Assembly: GCF_001514205.1 (NCBI RefSeq)
Contig: NZ_KQ948770.1
Span: 298,057 to 362,056 of the forward strand
Length of the DNA stretch: 64,000 nucleotides
Direction of reading: 5' to 3'
Origin: Streptomyces griseoruber
GTDB taxonomy: Bacteria; Actinomycetota; Actinomycetes; Streptomycetales; Streptomycetaceae
The notes beneath the pieces were generated by a model. That model was not told the DNA's origin. It worked only from the letters and a program-made list of their open reading frames with translations, and ran no database searches. Position 1 is the stretch's first letter. Every line of letters starts with the position of its first letter. Shown here one piece after another: positions 45,143 through 53,790 of the stretch. A program made the position numbers and the translations under genes.

Positions 45143-45838
45143 GTGCTCGCCCAGGCGTCCCCCTGGTACGTCCACGCTCTTCAGCGCACCACGGCCAGTC
45201 CCGCCTAGCCGCTGTCCGTGCCCGCGCGGATGGAATGGACCACGCGGCCCGGCAGCGGGCCCGGCGCCGACATCCTCGGCCAGGATCTGCGCCGCAAGCG
45301 GCTGCTGGAACTCGGCTGCGGTCCCGGCCACAACGCTGCCCACGTTGCCACCCGCTACGGTGCCCAGGTCACCGGCGTCGACCTCGTCGGCCTGCAGGTC
45401 CGTCGAGCCCGCTCGCACTACGGCCGGCTGAACAGCCTCACCTTCGTGGCGGGCCATGCCCTGTACTACCTGCAAGCCTCGGACGAGCAGTTCGACGCGG
45501 TTTACTCCGTCTTCGGCGCTATCGGGCTCGTCGCCCCCGAACTCCTGCTCCCGGCCATCGCCCAGCACCTCAAGCCCGGCCGCACTCTCGCCTTCTCCGT
45601 ACCTCACCCGCAGCGCGGCGGCCTCCGCCCGGCCACCGACGACCGGCCGCGCCGCGACTACGTCACCCTCCCCGACCGCACCCGACTGCCCATCGCTCGC
45701 TGGGACTTCGACGCCGACCGCTGGGAGAAACACCTCGACCGCGCCGGCCTCTGGCTCACCTCGGCCCAGGAGTTCCACGACGCCCGCCACGGAGGCCGTT
45801 GGCCCACCACCCTGCTGATCACCGCGCGCAAGCTCTGA
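45143..45838 (+). pseudogene. SAM-dependent methyltransferase interrupted by in-frame TAG
   Basis: Frame from GTG 45143 reads VLAQASPWYVHALQRT, hits TAG at codon 22 (45206-45208), then continues in the same frame as SVPARMEWTTRPG and a class I methyltransferase with motif I LLELGCGPGHNAAH and post-I GVDLVGLQ. A good Shine-Dalgarno fits only the upstream GTG. A shorter 206-residue product could start at GTG 45218 by reinitiation, with the fold core intact. Two bases separate the preceding stop from the start. Substrate unknown. Confidence 0.72.
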
Positions 45839-45868
45839 CCCTCACCCCGGCTCCCTTGGGAGAATCCG

Positions 45869-46447
45869 ATGCGCCCGCCCTACCTGCTCCTCGACATCGA
45901 CGGCGTCCTCATACCTTTCCCCGACGCGGAGGGCTCGACCCCAGCCACTCACGCCCGCCACGACGTCGTCCCCACCGGCCGCAGCGCCGACGACCCGGTC
46001 ACCATCTGGCTCAACCCCGCCCATGGGCCCATGGTCATGGAAGTGATCCGTAACGGCATGGTCACGCCAGTCTGGTGCACCAGTTGGCGCCAGGACGCCG
46101 CCACTCTGATCGGACCGCTCCTCGGTCTCCCACCCCTGCCGCACGTCGATCTTCCCCGCCCCAAGATCACAACAAGCCACCCCAATGGTTACCTGTGGAA
46201 GCGCGACTACGTTGATGTGTGGCTGGCTGACGCCCCCGCTGTGTGGATCGACGACGACTTCACTGACCTCGACCACTCCTGGGCCGCGGAGCGCACCGCC
46301 CGTGGCGCGGCGACCCTGCTGGTACAACCTGATCCCCGTGCCGGGCTGCAGGCTGAACACCTGGCCGAAGCCCGAGCGTGGGCCGGGCGGCTGCTCGCCG
46401 TGCGGCCCGGTGCACCCGCTGCCCCGAGCGGAACCGAAGCAGCCTGA
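45869..46447 (+). CDS. HAD-like phosphatase-family protein
   Basis: 192 aa. HAD motif I is LLDIDGVLIPF (DxDGV), and the later acidic motif is AVWIDDDFTDLDHSW. Resembles the short HAD-domain proteins found beside NUDIX and kinase genes on Streptomyces mobile elements. Likely a small-molecule phosphatase; substrate unknown. ATG 45869 follows GGGAGA. Last gene of the rightward cargo group. Confidence 0.78.
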   Translation: MRPPYLLLDIDGVLIPFPDAEGSTPATHARHDVVPTGRSADDPVTIWLNPAHGPMVMEVIRNGMVTPVWCTSWRQDAATLIGPLLGLPPLPHVDLPRPKITTSHPNGYLWKRDYVDVWLADAPAVWIDDDFTDLDHSWAAERTARGAATLLVQPDPRAGLQAEHLAEARAWAGRLLAVRPGAPAAPSGTEAA

Positions 46448-46512
46448 CGCGAAGCTGTGGCAGAACAGTCGATGCCCCCGCCGCGCCGTATAGCGAGGGC
46501 ATCCGACCGGGT

Positions 46513-48207
46513 TCAGCGGTGTCGACCACGTTCTTCGGGCGTCATGTTCGCTGGTGTGGCCGGAGGATGTGGAGCGGCGGACGTGGACGTCGTGCCGCTG
46601 ATGGTGCTTTGCCTACGTCCTGCGTGAGCGCGCCTGTTCGGTTGAGCAGTGATGCGCCAGTTGAGGACTTCGGCGGGATGCTCAGCACTATCGAGTTCCC
46701 GCCGGGCGCCGACCTCGGACAGGAGGCGCCGGGGGTTGTGGCCGGCGGTCTCGGCGCGGGCGAGGGTGGTGGTCAGGGCCGGCCAGGCGGGATCGGAGAG
46801 GACGCGGTCGGCGTGGTCGGGGAAGGCTGCGCGCAGGTCCTGCTCGAAGCGGCTGGCGGTTGTGGCGCGCGGTGCGCGACGGGCGAGATCCGCGAAGACT
46901 GGCTGGGCGGCCTGCTGGTAACCGGCCTGCAGGTGGCGGAAGGCTTTTTCGGCCGCTGCGGCCTGCTGCTCGTGACCGCGCTGCTCATGCCACTTGGCGG
47001 CGGCGCGCGCCACGTGGAGCGCGGCGAAGATCAGGGCAACGGCGAGTCCGCCCGGATCGTGTGTGGCGTAGGCGAGTTCCTTGGCTGCTTCCCGCAGGGC
47101 GGTGGCTGCCTGGTGGTCGACCCGGATCGCCGAGCGGCGGGCGCGGTTGAACGCCCTTGCTGCTGCTTGCAGTTCGGCCCGGTGCCCACCGTTGATGGCG
47201 AGGGACAGGTTGTGGAGAGCCTCGCCGAAGGCATCCAAATGCCCCTGGGCCACGGTGTCGTCGCCCGAGTCGAGGACGGCGTGGGCGTCGCGGATGGCGA
47301 TTTCGGCGCGGTGCCACGGTTCGGCCGGGTCCGCCAACTGCTGGGGGCGGTCGGCCAGGGGCTGGGTGGGGAGTCGTTCACACAGGCGGTTGTAGGCCAG
47401 GTCGGGGGCGAGGCTTGAGCCGCCGAACCAGATGGGCTCGCCGTGCGTGGTGTCGCCGGGTGCGGCCAGGCTGTAGCCGGTCACCTCGCCGGTCTCGGGG
47501 CCGATGCGCGGTTTGACCTGGATGCCGAGGGAGCGCAGCACGGTGAAGTACTCGTCGATGCTGCGTACGGCGGCGGCGACCGCGTACGCTTGCTCGCGCA
47601 GCCACTCCCGCGCGGCCTTGTCCTGGCCTTGGCGCTCGGCCTTCGCGCGCTCGGCGCCGGTCGGGGTGCGCGGGGCGGTGAGGTCGCCGGACTTCAGACG
47701 GCGCAGCCCGAACTCGGCCTCGATCTTGCGGCATTCGAGCTGTGCCCGCCAGCCGTCCCGGTTCGTGCGAGGGCGGCGGCCGTCGGCGCGGACGGTGGTG
47801 GCCATGATGTGGATGTGGTCGTCGGCGTGCCGGACCGCGATCCATCGGCACGCCTTCTCGTCACCCTCGGGGGCGATGCCCGTGGCGGCGACGACGCGGC
47901 GGGCGACCTTGGCCCATTCGGCGTCGGTGAGGTAGCGGTCGCTGGGCGCGGTGCGTACGGGGCAGTGCCATACGTGTTGTGGCGGCTTCTTGCCGCCCAG
48001 CTCACGGGTGCGCAGGTCGACGTGGTGGTCCAGGCGCCGGGCGAGCTGGGTGTAGGTGGCAGCGGGGTTGCGGCCGGGATCGGGGGCACCGGCCATGTCC
48101 CAGGCGGCCACGATGTGGGGGTCCTTGTGCTCGTCGCGCCGCCCCTTGCCGAAGAGGTAGTTGACCAGGCCGAGCGTGCTGGAGCCGGTGGAGACGTCAG
48201 GCACCAT
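46513..48207 (-). CDS. HUH relaxase/mobilization nuclease
   Basis: 564 aa. The HUH metal motif in AVRHADDHIHIMATTVR lies about residue 125-142, and the rest is long charged helices. The early segment STLGLVNYLFGKGRRDEH suits the catalytic domain of actinobacterial MobA/VirD2-like relaxases that nick oriT and stay covalently attached to the strand transferred. The catalytic Tyr is not certain; Y17 (NYLFG) is a candidate. Overlaps the MobC-like gene by 11 bases. Confidence 0.85.
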   Translation of the reverse strand: MVPDVSTGSSTLGLVNYLFGKGRRDEHKDPHIVAAWDMAGAPDPGRNPAATYTQLARRLDHHVDLRTRELGGKKPPQHVWHCPVRTAPSDRYLTDAEWAKVARRVVAATGIAPEGDEKACRWIAVRHADDHIHIMATTVRADGRRPRTNRDGWRAQLECRKIEAEFGLRRLKSGDLTAPRTPTGAERAKAERQGQDKAAREWLREQAYAVAAAVRSIDEYFTVLRSLGIQVKPRIGPETGEVTGYSLAAPGDTTHGEPIWFGGSSLAPDLAYNRLCERLPTQPLADRPQQLADPAEPWHRAEIAIRDAHAVLDSGDDTVAQGHLDAFGEALHNLSLAINGGHRAELQAAARAFNRARRSAIRVDHQAATALREAAKELAYATHDPGGLAVALIFAALHVARAAAKWHEQRGHEQQAAAAEKAFRHLQAGYQQAAQPVFADLARRAPRATTASRFEQDLRAAFPDHADRVLSDPAWPALTTTLARAETAGHNPRRLLSEVGARRELDSAEHPAEVLNWRITAQPNRRAHAGRRQSTISGTTSTSAAPHPPATPANMTPEERGRHR

Positions 48208-48940
48208 GGCCGGCCCCTTCCGCCAGGAGCTGGTCCAGCAGTGCGTAACTGGCCTGGGCGGCCTGCTCGATACGGTCGAGGACGGCCTCGGCGCGCTCGG
48301 GTATCGCGCCGGAGTGGATGGCTGCCGTGATCTGGTTGAGGTTGGTGCCGATCCGGTTCAGAGCCTTGGTGTGCGCTTCGATGGCCTCCACCAGTGGGCG
48401 GATGGGGTCGTCCTCCGGACTGCCGACCATGCCCGCCTTGCCGAGCGCGACGGCGAGGGCGGCGTCGCCGACGAAGCCGGCGAACTTCTGGCGGCGCCGC
48501 TTGGCCTCGGCGTCGATGAGGCGGACCGCGGTCGGCGTGAAGCGGATCTTCTTCTCCTGGTCGCGCTTCTCGGTCGTGCGCTTGCGGTTCATCCGCGCGG
48601 GCAGCGCGGGGGCGTCGGGCTCGCGCCATGAGGGCTGCTCGAGGGCGGCGGGCGGTTGGGGATTGGCAGACGGCTCGGCGTCTGAGGTGATGGAGTCGGC
48701 GACGGGCTGCTGGGGGCTGTCGGCGGCAGACGTGCTGCGGGGCTCGTCCACCCCCTCCTCAGGCTCGGACGCCCGCTGGCGCCCGGCCCTCTCTTCCTCC
48801 GCCACCCCAGAGGCGGGGGCAAGCGCGGACGAAGCCCCGTTAGGGGCTCGTTCGCTCCAGCTTGCTGCTGTTCGTCGGTCCCGGCTGAACCAACCCCAGC
48901 GGCGAGAAGAAGAGGGGTCCGTGTCGTTCTTGGTGTGCAT
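48197..48940 (-). CDS. MobC-like relaxosome accessory protein
   Basis: 247 aa. A disordered Ser/Pro/Glu-rich N-terminal half is followed by a basic domain (RKRTTEKRDQEKKIRFTPTAVRLIDAEAKRRR) and the MobC signature NRIGTNLNQITAAIHSG. Accessory proteins of this kind bend oriT for the relaxase. ATG 48940 is adopted; the frame remains open upstream (TTG 49012). Directly upstream of the relaxase gene and translationally coupled. Confidence 0.82.
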   Translation of the reverse strand: MHTKNDTDPSSSRRWGWFSRDRRTAASWSERAPNGASSALAPASGVAEEERAGRQRASEPEEGVDEPRSTSAADSPQQPVADSITSDAEPSANPQPPAALEQPSWREPDAPALPARMNRKRTTEKRDQEKKIRFTPTAVRLIDAEAKRRRQKFAGFVGDAALAVALGKAGMVGSPEDDPIRPLVEAIEAHTKALNRIGTNLNQITAAIHSGAIPERAEAVLDRIEQAAQASYALLDQLLAEGAGHGA

Positions 48941-49123
48941 GGTGGTGCTCCGCAGGAGAGGGGGATGGGGCCGTGTCACGTCCGTCGCATCCGTCGCATG
49001 CCTGGTCAGCACAGGTACGGATACGCGGCCAGGTACGGAGAAGTCCGTCCCGGCGAGAGAGTCCGTCCCCGCGCTGACCTGCGCGGGGACGGATGTGACG
49101 CAGTGATACGGACCCCGGCGGGA
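48941..49123. other. Candidate oriT region
   Basis: 183 bases upstream of the MobC-relaxase operon, the usual place for oriT. Holds a 9-bp tandem repeat TCCGTCGCA (48981-48989, 48990-48998), a perfect 13-bp stem TCCGTCCCCGCGC / GCGCGGGGACGGA (49062-49074, 49081-49093) and several GTACGGA/TCCGTAC-like short repeats. The nick site cannot be identified. Confidence 0.45.
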
Positions 49124-50908
49124 TCAGAGAGTGCGCTTGAGTCCGGCGGGGCCACCGGGCGGGCCGACAGGCAGCACCCCCGCCGGGGCGGCGGGCGGCC
49201 TGCCCTGGGCCATGCGGGCAGGGGCAGCGCCGCGTTCGGGCTCGGGTGCCGCCTCGACGAGGTCGGGGCAGTTGCGGGCCCAGGCGTCCAGGAATCGGTT
49301 GCGTATGTATGCCTTGGCCTGCCTGCCCTTGTCGAAGCGGTAGTTGGCCGGGCTGATGTTGAAGTCCCGCAGCAGGTTGCTCAGGTGGTAGGCGTTCAGC
49401 CCTTTGGAGCCGTGCTCCGCCCACGGGGCCTCGGCGTCCTGGAGCAGCGCGGCGACCAGATCCTGGGTGGACAGGGCCTTGGGGTTCTCCGCCTGCGCGA
49501 AGATGCGATGGATGTCGCGCAGCAGCCGCGTCTTCAGGCTGCTCTGCTCGTCCTGGACCGCTTCGTGGCGGGTCATGGCCAGGCAGGCGGCACGAGCCTG
49601 GGCGGGCCAGTGGCCGCCGGCCAGGTCGGCGATGATGACGAGCGGCTCCCAGGTGTCCGCCGCCCGGTCCTCCACCGGCATCTGCGGCACCATGCGGGCA
49701 GCCTGCCCGCGCAGCGGGCCCAGCCAGGCGGCCAGCTGATCACGCAGCGCGTTGAGTTCGGGCACCGAGTACCGGGAGCGGAAGGGGACGACCCTTTCGC
49801 CCGGCTTGCGCTTCTGCATCCGCAGAACGACCGCCCGGTCCATGATCGTGTCCGGCAGGTCGCCGATCCCCGCGATGGCGGCCATGGCGAAGGTGGGGAA
49901 CGGGGTCGGTTTGTGGTCCGGACCGGAGATCCGCCAGGCGGGCCGGTTGCGCTGGTGCCCGGCATTCAGTAGGCCGCGCAGGATCTCACTGTCGCCGCTC
50001 GCCTTGGGGCCGAAGATGGTGTCCGCCTCGTCCACCAGCAGGGTGGGCGGGTTCTTGCCGATGATGCGGAAGATGACCGCCGGGGACGTGTTCACCGTCA
50101 TCATCGGCTGGTGCACGGTCTCGTGGAGCACGTCCAGAACCCGGGACTTGCCGCATCCCTTCGTCGGGCTGACCACTGCCAGACGGGGCGCGTGCTGCAG
50201 AGCCGTCTGGATGTGCGTGGCCGCCACCCATAGGGTGGCCGCGGTCAACGCCTCCTCGCTGGGCAGCACCACGTACCGGCTGATCGCCGTTCGTAGTTCG
50301 TCCAGCAGCACGGCTCCCTCGACGGCCACCTGGCCGCCTGCATCAGCACGGTCACCGGTCCCCGACCCGTTGTCGGGGACCGTGGTCCCCGAAGTGCCCT
50401 GGGGGCCGTCCCCACGGCGATCCCCTTTCGTGGTCTGAGCGACCGGAACTCGGGGACCGGATCCGGGGGTCGGCTGACCGGAAGTCCCCACCAGGTCCCC
50501 GGCTTCCGGTCCGTCTGTGCCAGCATGGCCTGCACTGCCGGGTCCGGTCCGCAGGGCGTTGACCTGCGGATCCTCTGCCAGGGCAGGGGTGATCGTCGAG
50601 CGTGCGGTCCCTATCTGTTCCGGGGACCGGTCCCCGGCGTCCATTGCTTTGATGCCATGCGTGGTCCCCAGGCCCGATAGGGGATCACCGTTACTCGCTG
50701 AGCCAGGCAGCGGATCGACTGCGGTGGCCCGCTCCCCGGGGCCGGAGCCGTGGGGACCGACCGGCTCAGCAATGCGGTCCCCGCCCTGAGGAAAGGCGGG
50801 GTCTCCGTCTGGATTTGATCCGAGCGACAGCATCGTCTGGCCGGGAATGGCGACCGGCGGCCAGATGGCCTTCGTGGTGTTCTGCGGCTTGGGGAAGGTG
50901 GCTTCCAT
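49124..50908 (-). CDS. DUF3631-domain ATPase (possible replication/helicase-like protein)
   Basis: 594 aa. The first ~200 residues are low-complexity (Gly/Pro/Ser/Asp). Walker A is SPTKGCGKSR and Walker B is TLLVDEADTIF, followed by the DUF3631 region (HQRNRPAWRISGPDHKPTPFPTFAMAAIAGIGDLPDTIMDRAVVLRM...). Such proteins occur on actinobacterial plasmids and phages, where they are thought to aid replication. The C-terminus is a winged-helix-like segment (LSNLLRDFNISPANYRF) then a Pro/Gly tail. Whether it initiates replication of an excised circle is inference. Confidence 0.78.
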   Translation of the reverse strand: MEATFPKPQNTTKAIWPPVAIPGQTMLSLGSNPDGDPAFPQGGDRIAEPVGPHGSGPGERATAVDPLPGSASNGDPLSGLGTTHGIKAMDAGDRSPEQIGTARSTITPALAEDPQVNALRTGPGSAGHAGTDGPEAGDLVGTSGQPTPGSGPRVPVAQTTKGDRRGDGPQGTSGTTVPDNGSGTGDRADAGGQVAVEGAVLLDELRTAISRYVVLPSEEALTAATLWVAATHIQTALQHAPRLAVVSPTKGCGKSRVLDVLHETVHQPMMTVNTSPAVIFRIIGKNPPTLLVDEADTIFGPKASGDSEILRGLLNAGHQRNRPAWRISGPDHKPTPFPTFAMAAIAGIGDLPDTIMDRAVVLRMQKRKPGERVVPFRSRYSVPELNALRDQLAAWLGPLRGQAARMVPQMPVEDRAADTWEPLVIIADLAGGHWPAQARAACLAMTRHEAVQDEQSSLKTRLLRDIHRIFAQAENPKALSTQDLVAALLQDAEAPWAEHGSKGLNAYHLSNLLRDFNISPANYRFDKGRQAKAYIRNRFLDAWARNCPDLVEAAPEPERGAAPARMAQGRPPAAPAGVLPVGPPGGPAGLKRTL

Positions 50909-50973
50909 AGTGCTCCTGGGGTGCGCGCAGGCAGGGGCCCGCTACGCGGGGTGGATTCGTACGGAAACGCCAC

Positions 50974-51864
50974 TCAGGCGGCAAGGCTCAGCGCAGCGCT
51001 GGACGCCCAGGGGCCGAGCACTTTCACAACGGGCTTGTGGTAGCAGACCCGGCGGCCATTTTGGGTCGGGAACTCGACCGTTTGGATCGCGAGTTCGCAA
51101 AGCGCAGCGTCACCCACCGTGGCCAGTTGAGTGCGTATCCGTTGTACCCCCTCGGCGAAGCGCCAGGAGGAGGACCTGAAGCGGAACGAGCCGACGTTAG
51201 GGCATCCAGCCAGGTGGAACAGAAGTGTCGTGATCGGCTGCGGCCCTTGGCCGGCCCTGGCCCGCGCCCTGCGCTCGGCCATGGTCGGCGGGCATCCGCA
51301 AGGGTGACCTGCATCAGCTTCCGGGGACAGGAACGCACGCCCGTCGCAGTGGTGCGCCAGGCCACGGGAGTCCCACAGCTTCATCTGCCCTGTCAGCCTG
51401 TCAGCATTTTCGATGACGACTCGGAGATTGGCCTTCTCGGCTACGACTTCGAACTGCTCCAAGCCGTTGGCCAATCGCCGCTGCGGCTCGGCTCCGAGCG
51501 CGCTCGCGATGCTCTCCGCCACATGGGGCGACACCGTGAGCAGGCGCCAGACCGGGCGGGTGAGCAGCTTGCCGTCGACGACGCGGCCGAAGTCGCAGTC
51601 ACCGGCGACTGGTTCGGATGCCCTGGACAGAGAGCAAGTGTGAGGGGTGCCGAGTCGCTGACGGTGAGTGGTGCGCGGTCGGGTGCAGCCATGCGTCGCG
51701 GCGTTGCGATGCCGTCGGCGATGGCCAGAACAGTCGCCGTCGGTCGGCGAAGCGGCGGCCGGGCTGGGCGCGGGGTTGTGCAAGAGACGGCTCCTGACGG
51801 TTGGGAGACGCAGGGGCGCCAGAGCAGCGACGCGGCTGCCTGGAGCCCCCGAGGACACCGTCAA
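50974..51864 (-). CDS. gp3-like recombination directionality factor (start uncertain)
   Basis: The frame covers 296 codons. The conserved part begins near codon 90 (GRVVDGKLLTRPVWRLLTVSP) and has motifs of phage/actinobacterial RDFs: MKLWDSRGLAHHCDG, GCPPTMAERRARARAG, FHLAGCPNVGSFRFRSSSWRF and a C-terminal RRVCYHKPVVKVLG. Such proteins bind a serine integrase and switch it to excision. The first ~85 codons show no similarity I recognise; TTG 51864 is only the frame limit and a later start is likely. Lies downstream of the integrase gene in the same direction. Confidence 0.72.
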   Translation of the reverse strand: MTVSSGAPGSRVAALAPLRLPTVRSRLLHNPAPSPAAASPTDGDCSGHRRRHRNAATHGCTRPRTTHRQRLGTPHTCSLSRASEPVAGDCDFGRVVDGKLLTRPVWRLLTVSPHVAESIASALGAEPQRRLANGLEQFEVVAEKANLRVVIENADRLTGQMKLWDSRGLAHHCDGRAFLSPEADAGHPCGCPPTMAERRARARAGQGPQPITTLLFHLAGCPNVGSFRFRSSSWRFAEGVQRIRTQLATVGDAALCELAIQTVEFPTQNGRRVCYHKPVVKVLGPWASSAALSLAA

Positions 51865-51875
51865 TGCTCCGGAGA

Positions 51876-51900
51876 ATCGCCGGTTTCGCTAACCGGCGAT
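51876..51900. terminator. Hairpin between integrase and directionality-factor genes
   Basis: Perfect 10-bp stem ATCGCCGGTT / AACCGGCGAT (51876-51885, 51891-51900) with a 5-base loop, downstream of the integrase stop on the minus strand. Probably limits read-through from the integrase gene into the RDF gene. Confidence 0.75.
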
Positions 51901-51941
51901 GTCGGTGTACTCTCCCTCGCTCGTCTCGGTTCAGCGGCACG

Positions 51942-53720
51942 TCAGACCGCTTCTGCAAGCACCTCCGGCTGCCTCGATTCGCCAGTCTCTGCGTCATCGC
52001 CCTCGGCCTGTTCCGGTCGTACGAACTCGACCGCCGCCCGCTTCTCGACGGGCGTCGACCTTCCCGCGCCGGTCGCCTTGGTAACCGTGACCCGGCGCAC
52101 GAACAACTTGACGAAGTCCCGGCGCTCCTGGGTCGTAGCGGCCTCCCACCACGAACCCTCGCCTACCGGATCGACGTCCCCCGCGCCCAGGGGCAGCCAC
52201 AGGTGGATCGGGAGCGTTGGCGTCGCCGCCTCTTCCAACTCGGTGAGACGGGCCTCCGCCCGCTCCATACGGCCGAGGAGCCGTTCCCTGCGCTCCCTGA
52301 ACCGGCGCCGTCCGACGGGGTCGTCGTAGTCGCCGGCCTCTTCCCTGTCGTAGAGCTCTTCCAATGCGTGCTTGGCATCGGCCCGTTCGGTGACGAGGCT
52401 TCGGCGTTCGCCCACGATTTCCGGCTGTTCCGTCTGTGCCGCGTACCGACGGGCGGCCTCGGCGAGGAAGACCGCCGTTTCGGGGTCGTCCTCGGCCGTC
52501 TGGATGAGGGCGAAGACCCGCCGGGCAACGTACAGGTCCAGGGTCTGCATGCTGATGGTGCACTCGCCCTCGTGCTGGCCCGGCAGCGCTTTCCGACGGC
52601 GGCAGCGGTACGCGGCCTTGTTGGGAGTGGTGGCCCGGTGCGACGTCATCACCGCACCGCAGTCGCAGAACAGGACGTCCATGGCGGAGAGGACGGCGTG
52701 TCCGCGCGACAGGCCCTTGCCCTGGCCCCTGCCGTCGAGCCACTTCTGCAGTTCGTGCCAGTCGTCCGGCGGGATGATCGGCGGGCACGCCTGGACCGGC
52801 TTCATGGTCTCGGGGTCGCGCTCGATGCGGTAGCTCTCGATGGTGCTGGTCAGCTTGCCGTCCTCCCGGCGCTTGTACACCGGGGTCGCCGCGTAGCCCG
52901 CGATGCGCGGGTCGCGGAGGATGCGCATGGCCGTCTTCGGATCCCAGATACTGTCCTTCGTCTTCTTGCCGACCCGCTGCCCCTTCGTCGGCACGCCGTC
53001 GGCGGTCATCTGAGCGCAGATGCCCGTGAGGGAGCCCGGATGCCGGCGTCCTCCTCCGGGCCGGTACGGCATGTCCTTGTGCTCCTTGATCCGCGCCCAC
53101 ATGTCCTGAATCACCGGCACCTCGTCGGGATCGTGCTCCAGGACATGGATCACGACGGGCCTGCCGTCGGTCGTCGTGCGCGTCGCGGGGACCATGCGAA
53201 AGCCGTACGGCGGCTTGCCGCCCACGTAGCCACCGAGTTCACGGGCCGTCTTCTTCGCGCCCCGCACCGCGTCGCTCTTGTTCTTGCTCTCGCTGTGAGC
53301 CGCGTCGAGCCGCAGGATCAGATGGATCAGGTCCATCAGATTGCCCTTGCGGAACTCGCCCTCGGTGAGGCTCACGATCGTCACGCCGAGGTTGAGCAGC
53401 TCCGTGACGATCGGGATGGCGTCGAGCGGGTCCATCCGCGACAGGCGGCTGATGTAGTAGACGATGATCAGGTTGATCCGGCCGTCGTGGCAGTCTTTCA
53501 GAAGCCGGTCGAAGTCCGGGCGGCCGTCGCCCGTGAACGCGGATATGCCGAGGTCCTCGTACTCGGTGATGCTGACGGCCCCGCGCCGCTTCGCCTCGGC
53601 CACGCCCGCAGCGCGCTGTGTGACCGTGCTGACCTCGGACTTGTTGGCGCGCCCCACGGACTGACGCCCATAGACACCTGCATGGATGTCCATGCCGGTC
53701 ACCACCCCTGGTCTGATCAT
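51942..53720 (-). CDS. int: phiC31-family large serine integrase
   Basis: 592 aa. The N-terminal resolvase domain has the catalytic Ser21 in GVYGRQS and the YYISRLSR motif. The recombinase domain contains GGYVGGKPPYGFRM and RILRDPRIAGYAATPVYK, and the zinc ribbon CDCGAVMTSH...YRCRRRK...HEGEC is followed by a coiled coil (about 425-510). It matches phiC31 Int along its length, including the start (PGVVTGMD / QGVVTGVD). Inserts DNA at attB through a 2-base crossover. ATG 53720 lies 45 bases from the right junction. Confidence 0.93.
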   Translation of the reverse strand: MIRPGVVTGMDIHAGVYGRQSVGRANKSEVSTVTQRAAGVAEAKRRGAVSITEYEDLGISAFTGDGRPDFDRLLKDCHDGRINLIIVYYISRLSRMDPLDAIPIVTELLNLGVTIVSLTEGEFRKGNLMDLIHLILRLDAAHSESKNKSDAVRGAKKTARELGGYVGGKPPYGFRMVPATRTTTDGRPVVIHVLEHDPDEVPVIQDMWARIKEHKDMPYRPGGGRRHPGSLTGICAQMTADGVPTKGQRVGKKTKDSIWDPKTAMRILRDPRIAGYAATPVYKRREDGKLTSTIESYRIERDPETMKPVQACPPIIPPDDWHELQKWLDGRGQGKGLSRGHAVLSAMDVLFCDCGAVMTSHRATTPNKAAYRCRRRKALPGQHEGECTISMQTLDLYVARRVFALIQTAEDDPETAVFLAEAARRYAAQTEQPEIVGERRSLVTERADAKHALEELYDREEAGDYDDPVGRRRFRERRERLLGRMERAEARLTELEEAATPTLPIHLWLPLGAGDVDPVGEGSWWEAATTQERRDFVKLFVRRVTVTKATGAGRSTPVEKRAAVEFVRPEQAEGDDAETGESRQPEVLAEAV

Positions 53721-53740
53721 GGGGGGACTCTAGCTGATTT

Positions 53741-53790
53741 TTTGACCCCCCAACTGGTTTCACCCAAGGGCACCCCCTGGCACCCGAACC
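53741..53790. other. Right junction of the element (attR-type hybrid)
   Basis: Element side: GACCCCCCAACTGGTTTCAC (53744-53763), similar to the CCCCAACTGG arm of phiC31 attP. Host side from 53766: AAGGGCACCCCCTGGCACCC, the reverse complement of the phiC31 attB half GGGTGCCAGGGCGTGCCCTT apart from one base. Crossover is presumed at AA 53766-53767. Confidence 0.8.

Larger units (their letters stand above)
39283..53765. mobile_element. 14.5-kb integrative mobilizable element in the pirin gene
   Basis: Bounded by an AA-containing crossover at 39283-39284 and again at 53766-53767, in two copies of pirin codon 75. Carries integrase, directionality factor, DUF3631 ATPase, MobC-like protein and relaxase on the minus strand, plus cargo around a divergent promoter at 43.2 kb. 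Joining 39061-39282 to 53766-54524 gives an uninterrupted 326-residue pirin frame, which supports the boundaries. No TraB/FtsK-like translocase is present, so transfer would need help. Confidence 0.85.

Noticed and set aside
45206-45208. TAG as recoding to an unusual amino acid
   Set aside because: No pylT or pylS-like gene or recoding element is visible; a nonsense mutation or reinitiation is simpler.
49124-50908. DUF3631 ATPase as a proven replication initiator
   Set aside because: Walker motifs are clear but no origin iterons were found beside it, so only a possible role is stated.
51441-51997. Alternative frames overlapping the N-terminal part of the directionality factor
   Set aside because: They lack family similarity; a frameshift near the RDF N-terminus cannot be excluded but is not needed to explain the conserved domain.
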